DNA from: an uncultured Prolixibacteraceae bacterium
GTDB lineage: Bacteria > Bacteroidota > Bacteroidia > Bacteroidales > Prolixibacteraceae
Direction of reading: 5' to 3'
DNA length: 64,000 nucleotides
Assembly (NCBI GenBank): GCA_937915865.1
Contig: CALGIG010000110.1
Location: 1-64,000 of the forward strand
This document shows positions 18,276 to 27,392 of this stretch, piece after piece. Within the stretch, counting starts at the first letter, position 1, and each line of letters opens with the position of its first letter. The notes beneath the pieces are model-generated. The model worked only from the letters and a program-made list of their open reading frames with translations. It had not been told where the DNA came from and made no database searches. Made by a program: the position numbers and the translations under genes.

Positions 18276-20342
18276 ATGAATAGTGTACTGCGCTGTTTAA
18301 GGTTACTTTGCCTATTGATATTAATATCTTTAACTACAATTGTTGCAAAAGCCTCGTCCAAAGCCGGATTAACAGCAGAACCTTTTAAAATTAGACAGTG
18401 GATTAAAGATAACTTCGCAAAAGGGAAGACGCCTCCTTTTTCATTTGTATTTGGAGGGAAAAATTCAGATGACTTTATACGTACATGGAGCTATACTTCC
18501 GAAGAATTAGAGAATGATAACCCTAATGTTTTCAAATATCGCTTTACTTATCAAAGCGAACAATCCGGCCTGAAAGTTGAATGTGATGTGGATGGATACT
18601 CCGACTTTGATGCGGTGAAATGGGTACTTCATTTTACAAATACTGGTTTTAAAAATTCAAAAACGCTCAAAGAAGTAAAAGCAATTGATATTGATCTACA
18701 ATATGGTTTTGCGGGTGAATTCAAAATACATTCTGTTGAGGGAAACCATATATCCAAACGAGACTTTCATCCGTGGACCCAGATAATGAATATTGGCGAG
18801 AATTACCAGATTGCACCGAAAGGAGGACGCTCTTCCGAAGAGGCTTTCCCTTTTTTTAATATTGAATCGCCTGCAGAACAGGGTATTGTATTTGCAATTG
18901 GCTGGTCAGGAAACTGGATTGCTGATTTTGTGAAGAAAAATGATTATACAATTTCGGTAAAATCAGGAATGAAATACTTTGAGAGCTATCTGAAAGCAGG
19001 CGAATCAATACGTACGCCAAGTATAGCTCTGCTTTTTTGGAAGGATAGAGACCGTATGGCGGGTCATAATAAATTCCGTCGTTTTGTATTGGCACATCAA
19101 AGTCGGAAAATAAACGGAAAGTTTGCGGAGTATCCTCTTTCAAGCGGGTTCAATTACCGCGATCCAGCTCCATGTACAGAATATTCATGTCTGACAGCAG
19201 ATTATGCGATAGCAATGATACGCAGGTATACGCAATTTGGACTTATACCTGAAGTTTACTGGCTCGATGCCGGTTGGTACTCAGGTGCATCTGATTATGA
19301 ACATGGAAAATCATGGGCAAATACAGTTGGCAACTGGACGGTTGACAAAGAAAGGTTTCCGCAGGGACTGAAACCGATATCAGACGAAGCGCATAAAGTA
19401 GGTTCAAAATTTATGGTTTGGTTCGAGCCCGAACGTGTTATTCGTGGAACACAGTGGGCAGAAGAACATCCGGAATGGATGCTCGATATTCCCAATAGTA
19501 ATAAGGATACTTATCTTTTGTTCGATTTAGGAAACAATGAGGCCAGGATATGGCTGAGTAAATATATTGCCCGGATGATACGTGAAAATGGAATCGATTA
19601 TTATCGACAGGATTTTAATATGGAGCCGGATGTCTACTGGAAAGCAAATGATGAACCTGAACGTGTCGGGATTAAGGAGATAAGACATATTGAAGGTTTG
19701 TATGCTTTTTGGGATTACCTGCTGAAAGAATTTCCAAATTTACTGATTGACAATTGTGCCAGTGGTGGTCGCCGTCTCGATCTGGAAACAATATCGCGCA
19801 GTGCCCCGCTTTGGCGAAGCGATTATTATCACTATGATGATCCTGACGGGTACCAGTGTCATACTTATGGGTTGAACTTTTTCCTTCCGTTACATGGCAC
19901 AGGGATATTACAAACCGATAAATATTCATTTCGGTCAAGTGTCAGTAGTGCCTTAATATATAATTGGAAAATTACCAGTAAAAATTGGTCAATCACTGAT
20001 ATGCAAAACTGCTTGAAAGAATTTGCCAAAATCCGGCCTTATTATTATGCAGATTATTACCCTTTATCTGGGACACAAGATCTTACCAGCGATGGCATAT
20101 GGTTGGCTTACCAAATGCATTGCTCTGCCGATGATAGTGGGATTATTATGGCTTTTCGTCGTCCAAAATCACCCGACAAATCGGTTGTTGTGAATTTATC
20201 GGGACTAACCCCAGATAAAATATATACAATTAGCAATTTTGATAACGATGTAATATGCTCCAAAACAGGCAAAGAGCTGATGACTGGACTTGATCTGAAT
20301 ATAGAACAGCCAAGAGGATCATTGCTTTTGCATTATAAATAG
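18276..20342 (+). CDS. Alpha-galactosidase-like GH36 enzyme (copy 1)
   Basis: Exported retaining alpha-glycosidase of the GH36 (melibiase) type, 688 residues. A signal peptide (residues 1-26) is followed by an N-terminal beta-sandwich (about 30-290), a TIM barrel and a C-terminal beta domain. Barrel motifs: PEVYWLDAGWYSG, MVWFEPERVIRGT, the nucleophile Asp446 in DYYRQDFNM, DNCASGGRRLDLE, and the acid/base Asp516 in WRSDYYHYDD. The change from the usual KWD to YRQD before the nucleophile may mean a substrate other than plain alpha-galactosides, for example alpha-GalNAc or substituted galactose (inference). The paralog follows after 11 bp. Confidence 0.85.
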   Translation: MNSVLRCLRLLCLLILISLTTIVAKASSKAGLTAEPFKIRQWIKDNFAKGKTPPFSFVFGGKNSDDFIRTWSYTSEELENDNPNVFKYRFTYQSEQSGLKVECDVDGYSDFDAVKWVLHFTNTGFKNSKTLKEVKAIDIDLQYGFAGEFKIHSVEGNHISKRDFHPWTQIMNIGENYQIAPKGGRSSEEAFPFFNIESPAEQGIVFAIGWSGNWIADFVKKNDYTISVKSGMKYFESYLKAGESIRTPSIALLFWKDRDRMAGHNKFRRFVLAHQSRKINGKFAEYPLSSGFNYRDPAPCTEYSCLTADYAIAMIRRYTQFGLIPEVYWLDAGWYSGASDYEHGKSWANTVGNWTVDKERFPQGLKPISDEAHKVGSKFMVWFEPERVIRGTQWAEEHPEWMLDIPNSNKDTYLLFDLGNNEARIWLSKYIARMIRENGIDYYRQDFNMEPDVYWKANDEPERVGIKEIRHIEGLYAFWDYLLKEFPNLLIDNCASGGRRLDLETISRSAPLWRSDYYHYDDPDGYQCHTYGLNFFLPLHGTGILQTDKYSFRSSVSSALIYNWKITSKNWSITDMQNCLKEFAKIRPYYYADYYPLSGTQDLTSDGIWLAYQMHCSADDSGIIMAFRRPKSPDKSVVVNLSGLTPDKIYTISNFDNDVICSKTGKELMTGLDLNIEQPRGSLLLHYK

Positions 20343-20353
20343 AAGTTGAAATC

Positions 20354-22420
20354 ATGAAGACGAAATATTTGACATACATCATAATCCTGATCTTTCTCGT
20401 TTTTCCGTTCTATAGTTACGGGCAGGTAGTATCCAGATTCACGCATGAGCCTGTTAATATTACCAAATGGATTGAAATGAATTTTAAGAAAGGTAAAAAT
20501 CCCCCTTTCTCCTTTGTGTATGGCGAAAAACGATCGAGAGACTTTCTCCGAAAATGGAATTTTTCTTTCGAAAAAATAAAAGATACTGAAGCCAAAGTTG
20601 CCTGTTCGTATACCTGGATTGATAGGGAAACTGGGTTGAAGCTGGTATGCGATGTGCAAGGATATCCCGATTATAATTCGGTAGAATGGGTGCTACGGTT
20701 TACAAATACATCAGGTAAAGATTCTCCGGTATTAAAAGATGTCAAAGTTGTTGATTTAGATTTTCAATATCCCACATCAGGAGATATAATTCTTCATTAT
20801 TCCGACGGAACTCATGTTTCGAAAGCCGATTTTCATCCTCGGAAGAAAATATTGGTTGCTGGTGAAACAATGAGTTTCTCTCCCAAAAGCGGCCGATCTT
20901 CTGATACTGCATTCCCTTTCTTTAATATAGAATCTCCTTCAAAACAAGGGGCTATTGTAGCTGTTGGCTGGTCGGGAACCTGGATGGCCAATTTTAAAAA
21001 GACAGGAAATAACAGTGTGTTGCTGAATTCAGGAATGAAATGGCTTGATACTTATTTGCATGGAGACGAAACTATTCGTACTCCCAGTATTTGCTTGTTG
21101 TTTTGGAATGGAGAAGACCGAATGACTGGGCACAATAAATTTCGTCAGTTTGTTTTAAACTATCAGACTCATAAAATTAACAAGGTCCCAACAAAATACC
21201 CTGTTTCTACTAGTTTTAATTATGGCGACCCATCCCCTTGCAACGAATATACCTGCCTGACAACAGATTATGCTTTGGCAATAATAAACAGGTATAAACG
21301 GTTTAGTCTGGTACCAGAGGTTTTTTGGCTCGATGCCGGATGGTACATTAAGGCTGCCGATTTTACCCACAATAAAAACTGGGCCAATACTGTTGGAAAC
21401 TGGGAAGTTGACAGAGAGCGTTTCCCTGAAGGCCTGAAACCTATTTCGGATGCGGTACATGATGCAGGTGCTAAATTTATGGTTTGGTTCGAGCCTGAAC
21501 GTGTTATTAAAGAATCAAATTGGGGGATAAAGTACCGGAAGTGGATGTTGGATGCTAAAGGTACAGATGCCTATCTTTTCGACTTGGGCAATAAGGAAGC
21601 AAGGGATTGGTTGTGCCAATTCATTGGCGATATGATGGAAGAAAATGGAATCGATTATTATCGACAGGATTTCAACATGAATGTGGATAATTTCTGGCGC
21701 GAAAATGACGAGCCGGGACGGATGGGAATTCACGAGATACGCCATATAGAAGGGCTGTATGCTTTTTGGGACTATTTGTTAAAAAGATTTCCTGAAACGA
21801 TTATCGACAATTGTGCCAGTGGCGGCAGACGTATTGACTTTGAATCGATAAAGAGGAGTGCTCCAATGTGGCGAACCGACTATTGTTATGGTGAACCCGT
21901 GGGGTACCAATGCCATACATACGGACTGAATTTTTATCTTCCCCTTACTGGTACTGGGGTTGAGAAAAATGACCGTTTTACATTTCGTTCAAGTCTTGGA
22001 ACTTCGGTTGTTTATAATTGGAAAATAACAGAGGGTGAATCATCTTTTACTGAAATGCAAAATTGTCAGAAAGAATTTAACGAAGTTCGTCCTTATTTTT
22101 ATGAAGACTATTATCCTTTAACTGCGGTTGAAGATATGACTTCGAGCAGAATCTGGCTGGCATATCAGTTAAATCGTCCGTCTGATAGCAGCGGGTTTAT
22201 TGTTGCTTTTCGACGGGAAGATTCAAGAGATAATCATATAACTGTGAAATTATCAGGGCTTTTACCGGGGAAAAGCTATGTAATTGAGAATTACGATACA
22301 AAAGAAACTTTCGTAAAAACAGGAAGTGAATTATTCGCAGGATTAGATTTAACATTGAGTGAACCTCGTAGTTCTTTACTCCTGAAGTATAAGATAAAAA
22401 GGGATAAAACTTTGCAGTAA
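20354..22420 (+). CDS. Alpha-galactosidase-like GH36 enzyme (copy 2)
   Basis: Full-length paralog of the preceding gene and of equal length (688). Signal peptide MKTKYLTYIIILIFLVFPFYSYGQ. Barrel motifs are PEVFWLDAGWY, MVWFEPERVIKES, nucleophile Asp439 in DYYRQDFNM, DNCASGGRRIDFE and acid/base Asp509 in WRTDYCYGEP. Copy 1 has an extra YHYDDPDG loop after the acid/base, where this copy has CYGEPVG. That change sits at the substrate pocket and suggests diverged specificity. This is the last gene of the PUL. Confidence 0.85.
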   Translation: MKTKYLTYIIILIFLVFPFYSYGQVVSRFTHEPVNITKWIEMNFKKGKNPPFSFVYGEKRSRDFLRKWNFSFEKIKDTEAKVACSYTWIDRETGLKLVCDVQGYPDYNSVEWVLRFTNTSGKDSPVLKDVKVVDLDFQYPTSGDIILHYSDGTHVSKADFHPRKKILVAGETMSFSPKSGRSSDTAFPFFNIESPSKQGAIVAVGWSGTWMANFKKTGNNSVLLNSGMKWLDTYLHGDETIRTPSICLLFWNGEDRMTGHNKFRQFVLNYQTHKINKVPTKYPVSTSFNYGDPSPCNEYTCLTTDYALAIINRYKRFSLVPEVFWLDAGWYIKAADFTHNKNWANTVGNWEVDRERFPEGLKPISDAVHDAGAKFMVWFEPERVIKESNWGIKYRKWMLDAKGTDAYLFDLGNKEARDWLCQFIGDMMEENGIDYYRQDFNMNVDNFWRENDEPGRMGIHEIRHIEGLYAFWDYLLKRFPETIIDNCASGGRRIDFESIKRSAPMWRTDYCYGEPVGYQCHTYGLNFYLPLTGTGVEKNDRFTFRSSLGTSVVYNWKITEGESSFTEMQNCQKEFNEVRPYFYEDYYPLTAVEDMTSSRIWLAYQLNRPSDSSGFIVAFRREDSRDNHITVKLSGLLPGKSYVIENYDTKETFVKTGSELFAGLDLTLSEPRSSLLLKYKIKRDKTLQ

Positions 22421-22440
22421 AAAATTAAACCTAGAGCTAA

Positions 22441-22470
22441 ATCATGGAGTATATTTTGAGACTTCATGAT
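22441..22470 (+). terminator. Hairpin at the end of the PUL
   Basis: ATCATGGAGT (22441-22450) pairs with ACTTCATGAT (22461-22470), 10 pairs with one G-U, 20 bp after the last PUL gene. It has no T-run, so it may mark the 3' end of the transcript through Rho or protect it from decay. Confidence 0.35.
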
Positions 22471-22704
22471 CTATCAAAGTTGTAATATTATATTCATAGT
22501 CTATGAGAATTTGTATAACGAGGATATTCACCTTTTTAATAAGTATCTTTTATAGTTTGGTTGTAATTATTTGAATGTCAGTCGATACTGTATTTAGACC
22601 AATTGAAATATACTCTTTGTAAAATATTGATAATCAACTTGAAATGTAGATCAGTTCAAACTTCATTTTTTTGTTGTTTTATCTTAAAGGTTGATTCCAA
22701 AATT

Positions 22705-23050
22705 TTAATACGAAAAAGTCCCGCTTCCGTGTTTTAGTTTTCCTTTTTTGTACAAATCGGTAAAGGCTTTGTCCATATCTTTAATAATCGACACAGGAAC
22801 ATTTAAATCGTGATGCGCCGACATGATTTTCTTTATCGGTAAAGGCAACAATTTTTTTATTGAATTCATATACACTTCGGATCTGTTGATTGGTAATATG
22901 CGAACAATTCGCCCATATAAATTAGATCGCCTGCGTATAAATATCCTTTAACTATTTCGAAAAAGCACATATGCCCGGGATTTTGTCTGCCATAAAAAGT
23001 CAAAAAGAGACACAAAATGATACTGTTTAGTGTCCAGATCGTACCCCCTT
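22705..23050 (-). pseudogene. Decayed metallo-beta-lactamase-fold hydrolase
   Basis: On the - strand the 3' two thirds of an MBL-fold protein can be read only by changing frame. One frame gives NPGHMCFFEIVKGYLYAGD then LIYMGELFAYYQSTDP, the zinc-binding PGH and AGD blocks. It hits a stop about four codons later. After a one-base shift the sequence continues SEVYMNSIKKLLPLPIKKI then MSAHHDLNVPVSIIKD and ends FSY plus TAA at 22705-22707. A further shift seems needed upstream of PGH (YDLDTKQYHFVSLF in another frame), and no start region is left. The remainder of 22471-23337 holds no recognisable gene. Confidence 0.65.
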
Positions 23051-23337
23051 CCATATAAACATAAATGAAAAAGAGTGTATGCAATAGTGTTATATTATTT
23101 GCATAATCTTTGCGGTAATACCCCGTTCAAGAACACGGATTTTCCGAAAATCATATTTCTTGTGTGCTGTGAAATTTTTTCTATACTCGAATTAATTTAC
23201 GCAGATAGGTAAATATTCTTTCGTGATCGAATATTGGTGATTATTCAGTGGTAGGCAATATCGCAATTAAATGAGTTGCCTCAGGTGGGTTTTGATGACA
23301 GTATCAATGACATATCTGATACCTAACCGAATATTTT

Positions 23338-24027
23338 TTAAAGTGCCAGCCTTTTCCAAACCATCTCGCGGTACAGGTCGCCTATTGGAATTTTAGTTCC
23401 CTGGACATGAATACGACCTTGTTCGATCGCTTTAATCTTATCGATGGAAACAACATAAGACTTATGAACCCTGATGAATTGCTCAACAGGCAATTTCATG
23501 ATTATACTTTTAAGGGTTATTAGTGTTAGTATTTTTATTTGGCTGCATACAACATAAACATAATCGCCCCTGCTTTCAATATACAATATGTCATCAAAAT
23601 TCACTTTTTCAAGTCGATATTCGGTTTTTAGGAATATAAATGCGTCGTTGTCAATCTCTGGCTGATGTTGTTTCATCTGATGATGAACTTTTTCAGTAGC
23701 TTTCAGGAAACGTTCAAATGAATAGGGTTTAAGCAAGTAATCGCTCACATTTAACTCATAACCTTTCATTGCATATTGATCGTAGGCTGTGGTAAGGATT
23801 ACCGCAGGTTTGGGATCCATGATTTCGAGCAATTGTATCCCGGTTAGATCTTCCATTTGAATATCAAGAAAAATCAGGTCAACAGGGTTTTGTTTCATAA
23901 AAGCTAGTGCCTCTATTGCCGATGAAAACGAGGATACCAGCGAAAGGTAGGATACCTTGGCAATAAACCCATTAACTTTGGCCAGAGAGAATGGTTCATC
24001 GTCAACGGTGATACAACGTAGGATCAT
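23338..24027 (-). CDS. LytTR-family response regulator
   Basis: Two-component response regulator. The N-terminal receiver domain (1-120) has acidic pocket Asp9/Asp10, phospho-acceptor Asp55 (LIFLDIQM) and Lys in LLKPYSF. The C-terminal LytTR DNA-binding domain (about 130-229) has ILYIESRGDYVYVV and FIRVHKSYVVSIDKI. Its ATG overlaps the stop of the kinase gene by one base (TAATG), so the two are translationally coupled. LytTR regulators of this type often control membrane or peptide-related genes; the target here is unknown. Confidence 0.92.
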   Translation of the reverse strand: MILRCITVDDEPFSLAKVNGFIAKVSYLSLVSSFSSAIEALAFMKQNPVDLIFLDIQMEDLTGIQLLEIMDPKPAVILTTAYDQYAMKGYELNVSDYLLKPYSFERFLKATEKVHHQMKQHQPEIDNDAFIFLKTEYRLEKVNFDDILYIESRGDYVYVVCSQIKILTLITLKSIIMKLPVEQFIRVHKSYVVSIDKIKAIEQGRIHVQGTKIPIGDLYREMVWKRLAL

Positions 24028-25061
24028 TATAAGTTTAATTTTAGTTCAACAGAGTAAACTTGTTCTTCTTCGTTAATGGATAATGTATAAAGCTCGGGGT
24101 ATTGCATGTCAAGGCGTTTTCTGAGATTTTCCAGACCAAAACCTCCTCCATTAATGTCCTTTTGCTTTGAGGATATGTGGTTTTTGCAGAAAAAAACAAT
24201 TTCATTCCCGTTAATCTGAAAACGAATGTTCATTCCTTTTTTTATTCCGGCCTCATCGGTATGTTTAAACGCATTTTCAATAAAAGGAATAAAAAGCATA
24301 GGTGCTACCATTTTGCCCGATGGATCGCCAGCTTTTTCATAGCTTACTGTAGCGTTTGCATCATATCGTAATCGTTGAAGGTCAATGTAAGCTTCCATTT
24401 GTTCAATCTCCTGTTGAAGCGGAACGAGGTCGTTTACGGTATCATAAATTACATAACGCAGCAATGTCGATAATTTAATCAGTGATTCGGATGCCTTATT
24501 GGGGTCGGAATAAATTAAAAAATCGATGGTATTGAGTGTGTTAAATAAAAAATGTGGGTTCACCTGTGCTTTTAACAGCAACAGCTCGCTCCGTAATTTT
24601 TCTTGTTCGATCATGCTTTTCTTTTGCATTTCTTCATACCAACCTGTAACAGTCCGCAATACTGTGCCAAAGATTGCAGCCATGATCATACCAAACATTC
24701 CTGAAAAATGCATCTTCCAGGAATAAATCAATTGAAAAGAGGTTCCGGTAATGATTGCATGCACCAGTTGAAGTGTGAAATAACCAATCAAAGTAACCAG
24801 GTTCACAAGCACGATTAGCAAAACAACAAATGACAAGATCTTTTTTTTTGCAAGGAAATGTGGTACCAAACCAAAATGGCAGGCATAAAAAACAACCAAA
24901 AGGAACACCCGAGATACGGCGTAATTAGCTACATCGGCGGGTGTCTTTAAAAAGTTGATTGAATTAGGCAGATCAATAACAATAGCCAATACAAGGATAA
25001 AAATGTGGAACGATAGATTAATTTCATTGTATTTATGCTTTGCTGTTTGAACTTTTGTCAT
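24027..25061 (-). CDS. LytS/YehU-type sensor histidine kinase
   Basis: Membrane sensor kinase with four predicted N-terminal membrane segments (about residues 15-135) and no separate extracellular domain. A short coil leads to the His_kinase domain with phospho-acceptor His170 in VNPHFLFNTLNTIDF. A degenerate HATPase follows (PMLFIPFIENAFKHTDEAG and GGGFGLENLRKRLD). The length of 344 is typical for the Bacteroidota LytS-like class. It phosphorylates the LytTR regulator encoded immediately downstream. The stimulus is unknown; a protease-like lipoprotein is encoded just upstream. Confidence 0.92.
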   Translation of the reverse strand: MTKVQTAKHKYNEINLSFHIFILVLAIVIDLPNSINFLKTPADVANYAVSRVFLLVVFYACHFGLVPHFLAKKKILSFVVLLIVLVNLVTLIGYFTLQLVHAIITGTSFQLIYSWKMHFSGMFGMIMAAIFGTVLRTVTGWYEEMQKKSMIEQEKLRSELLLLKAQVNPHFLFNTLNTIDFLIYSDPNKASESLIKLSTLLRYVIYDTVNDLVPLQQEIEQMEAYIDLQRLRYDANATVSYEKAGDPSGKMVAPMLFIPFIENAFKHTDEAGIKKGMNIRFQINGNEIVFFCKNHISSKQKDINGGGFGLENLRKRLDMQYPELYTLSINEEEQVYSVELKLNL

Positions 25062-25088
25062 CGGATTTAGATTTCGGTCAGGGTATCA

Positions 25089-25096
25089 CAAATATA
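25089..25096 (-). promoter_or_regulatory. -7 box of the LytS/LytTR operon
   Basis: On the - strand TATATTTG (TAnnTTTG) lies 28 bp before the kinase start, in the 96-bp gap after the TPR lipoprotein gene. No TTG is found at the usual distance upstream. The pair can therefore be transcribed apart from the lipoprotein gene, perhaps with an activator. Confidence 0.45.
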
Positions 25097-25157
25097 ATAT
25101 ACAACAATAAATAGTTCTGTAACTTATTGATCTTTTTGAATCGAAATATGCTACAGC

Positions 25158-27044
25158 TTATTTCTGGGCCAATGGATCCATTCCCCGACAAATCGCAATA
25201 ATCTGAGCATTATTGAGCTTGTCGGCCTGACTCAATACCGGACGCGAAGCATCAAACCCCTGAATCTCTGACTGATGTTCCTTCATCCATTTTAGAAAGC
25301 CTTGAACTATACGCGAATCGGCTTTCCTGTGACCGGTTGGGTCTTTTGATTCCGGATCGTAAATAAAAACTCGTGAAAGCGACATTTCGGGAACAGGCGC
25401 AAAGACAATGGATGAAAGGTTCGCAGTAAATTCAGTTTCAACATGGTCACTTCCTGCAAATCCATTTTTCGTATCAATAATGTGCCTTCCTTCGTGAGCC
25501 AGAGTGCTTGACAAAAAATCGTTGACCCGGATCTGGCTGATAACCTTTTTACGCAATTCAGTACCATTGTATCCTGACTTCTGAATTGAATCCCTCACAT
25601 AGCACAATGCTTTGAGCTCAAGTCGGGTACGCAAGCCTGGTAAATTAGCAAGCTCTGTATTAATCAGTAAGGAATCATCGTGAATGGTTAACCTGCGAAT
25701 GATTGAATCAATTTGATCAGATGTTTTACGAGCTATTTTATTCCAATTACTGATTGCCCCTTCAAGTATTATTTTTCTGTTCTCCATAGCCAGGTCATTC
25801 TCAGACCACCCACCCCATTCAAAATAATCGTAGTAGTAACCACGTACATTGGTACCAACAATATGATCGACCAGATAATAATTATAAGGAGCCTGATATC
25901 CATATTGCTCAACATTACTATTGGCATAGTAAATTGCTTCACCTAGAACATAAACATGATAAGAACCTTTTTCCTTACAAAATAAATTCATACCGAAGAT
26001 GCGGCCTGCAACATCAACAAGCATTTTATAATCATAGGGTTTCCCCTTACATACCCTGATTTTTGACCAAAGGTACTTGCCACACGAGTCTAATTGTTGC
26101 ATAAATTGTGCGTCGTTTTCGTGACCAATTAAAATTCCTGAATAGTGGGTATTTACTGCTTTTTCAAAAGCTTTTTTGAAATTTACGTAAGCTACGATCA
26201 ATTCGGTTTCGGGGATATTTTCAACATTATAATATTTACATAATACCAATGCAGTATGATAGAACCGAAATTCACCCAACAGTTGGATCGTTCTGATTTT
26301 GTTTTCAGAAGTCAGGTTGTTTGATGAAATATTGTTGATCAGTGACTTGAATTTGTTAAGGTTTTCCTTATAAAAATCGGTAATCAACTGATCATCGTTG
26401 ATGAAAAAGTAATCTTCAAGTGCTGATAGAGCATCTGCATATAATCCTTTCAGAAGATATAACTCAAGCCGTTTTTCGTTGTTGGTGGGCAACTCCGGCT
26501 GAACCATGTAAATCTGGTTAGATAATTTAAGTGCGCTATCGAGCTTATTCATTTGAATAGAGCCATTGGCGACATCTTTTTCAATATCGGCAATTTTAAT
26601 CGTTAGCATCATATTCAATATATCCATCGAATCTCTCTCATTTTGGGAAGAACGGAGAAGAGGTGAAACAGATTTCAACGCTTTGTCAAACTCATGCGAT
26701 GCTAAGTAATAATTGGCCAATTGTTTGAACAATTCTGTTTTTTGAACCTTATCGGCAATTGACAAGCCTTTTTTAGCATAAAAGATCGCAGAATCTGTTT
26801 GATTATATCCTTTGTAGAATATTTTAGCCATCTTTAAATAAATGTCGGCTTTATCCTTCTGCAAAACCTCTTTATTAATAACTAACTCTTTGAATGAATA
26901 TAACGCTTCATCCATTTTCAAATTGTCGTAAGACTTGTTTGCATCCTCAAGCGACGAGCTTGTACAAGAAACTGGCACAATACCATAAAAAATAACCAGG
27001 ACAAGACATAGAACCGTTCCGAACTTCTGTGTTTTCATAACCAT
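25158..27044 (-). CDS. TPR lipoprotein with an HEGRH metallopeptidase-like domain
   Basis: Predicted lipoprotein of 628 residues (signal ends GIVPVSC). The first half reads as helical tetratricopeptide-like repeats (DNLKMDEALYSFKELVI; QLANYYLASHEFDKALKSV; LLKGLYADALSALEDYF). The second half carries HEGRH at residues 517-521, an HExxH zinc motif, followed by TEFTANLSS, whose Glu could be the third zinc ligand in a gluzincin-like fold. Between them is an aromatic stretch (RGYYYDYFEWGGW). I do not recognise the full family. It points the same way as the LytS/LytTR genes just downstream and could modify, or be controlled by, that system (inference). A second ATG at 27038 is an equally good start. 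Confidence 0.7.
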   Translation of the reverse strand: MVMKTQKFGTVLCLVLVIFYGIVPVSCTSSSLEDANKSYDNLKMDEALYSFKELVINKEVLQKDKADIYLKMAKIFYKGYNQTDSAIFYAKKGLSIADKVQKTELFKQLANYYLASHEFDKALKSVSPLLRSSQNERDSMDILNMMLTIKIADIEKDVANGSIQMNKLDSALKLSNQIYMVQPELPTNNEKRLELYLLKGLYADALSALEDYFFINDDQLITDFYKENLNKFKSLINNISSNNLTSENKIRTIQLLGEFRFYHTALVLCKYYNVENIPETELIVAYVNFKKAFEKAVNTHYSGILIGHENDAQFMQQLDSCGKYLWSKIRVCKGKPYDYKMLVDVAGRIFGMNLFCKEKGSYHVYVLGEAIYYANSNVEQYGYQAPYNYYLVDHIVGTNVRGYYYDYFEWGGWSENDLAMENRKIILEGAISNWNKIARKTSDQIDSIIRRLTIHDDSLLINTELANLPGLRTRLELKALCYVRDSIQKSGYNGTELRKKVISQIRVNDFLSSTLAHEGRHIIDTKNGFAGSDHVETEFTANLSSIVFAPVPEMSLSRVFIYDPESKDPTGHRKADSRIVQGFLKWMKEHQSEIQGFDASRPVLSQADKLNNAQIIAICRGMDPLAQK

Positions 27045-27392
27045 TAATTTTATTGTTATACATCAAAGGTCAACACAATAGAAATTTGCTCAAATTTTAA
27101 TCGTTGAACAGACAAAACACCTCGATGAAAGTCTGAAAACATATTTGAAGGATATGAATTGACCAACTCCCGTTTTTAGTTTTCAAAATTTAATGAAAGG
27201 CTTAGCTGTCTGTTGTTTGGAGATGGATCGAATTGAGGAATAAAAGCTCTTGGGATCATGTTTTCCAAGAGAACTTTTATTATATAGTGCTGATTTTGTA
27301 ATAGATAAGATTACATGGTTCGTATATCCGTTCTTTGTTAAGTGTTTTCACCCCACTTTGGATGAAATGACTGTATGCCAAGTGCCGTTTAT
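27045..27392. other. Gene-free gap with a terminator-like hairpin
   Basis: This 348-bp gap carries an imperfect hairpin at 27242-27278: AAAAG and TCTTGG pair with CCAAGA and CTTTT. It can end transcription of the cation transporter gene arriving on the - strand. The part next to 27044 should hold the promoter of the TPR lipoprotein, but no clear TAnnTTTG box was found. Nothing else is recognisable. Confidence 0.4.
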
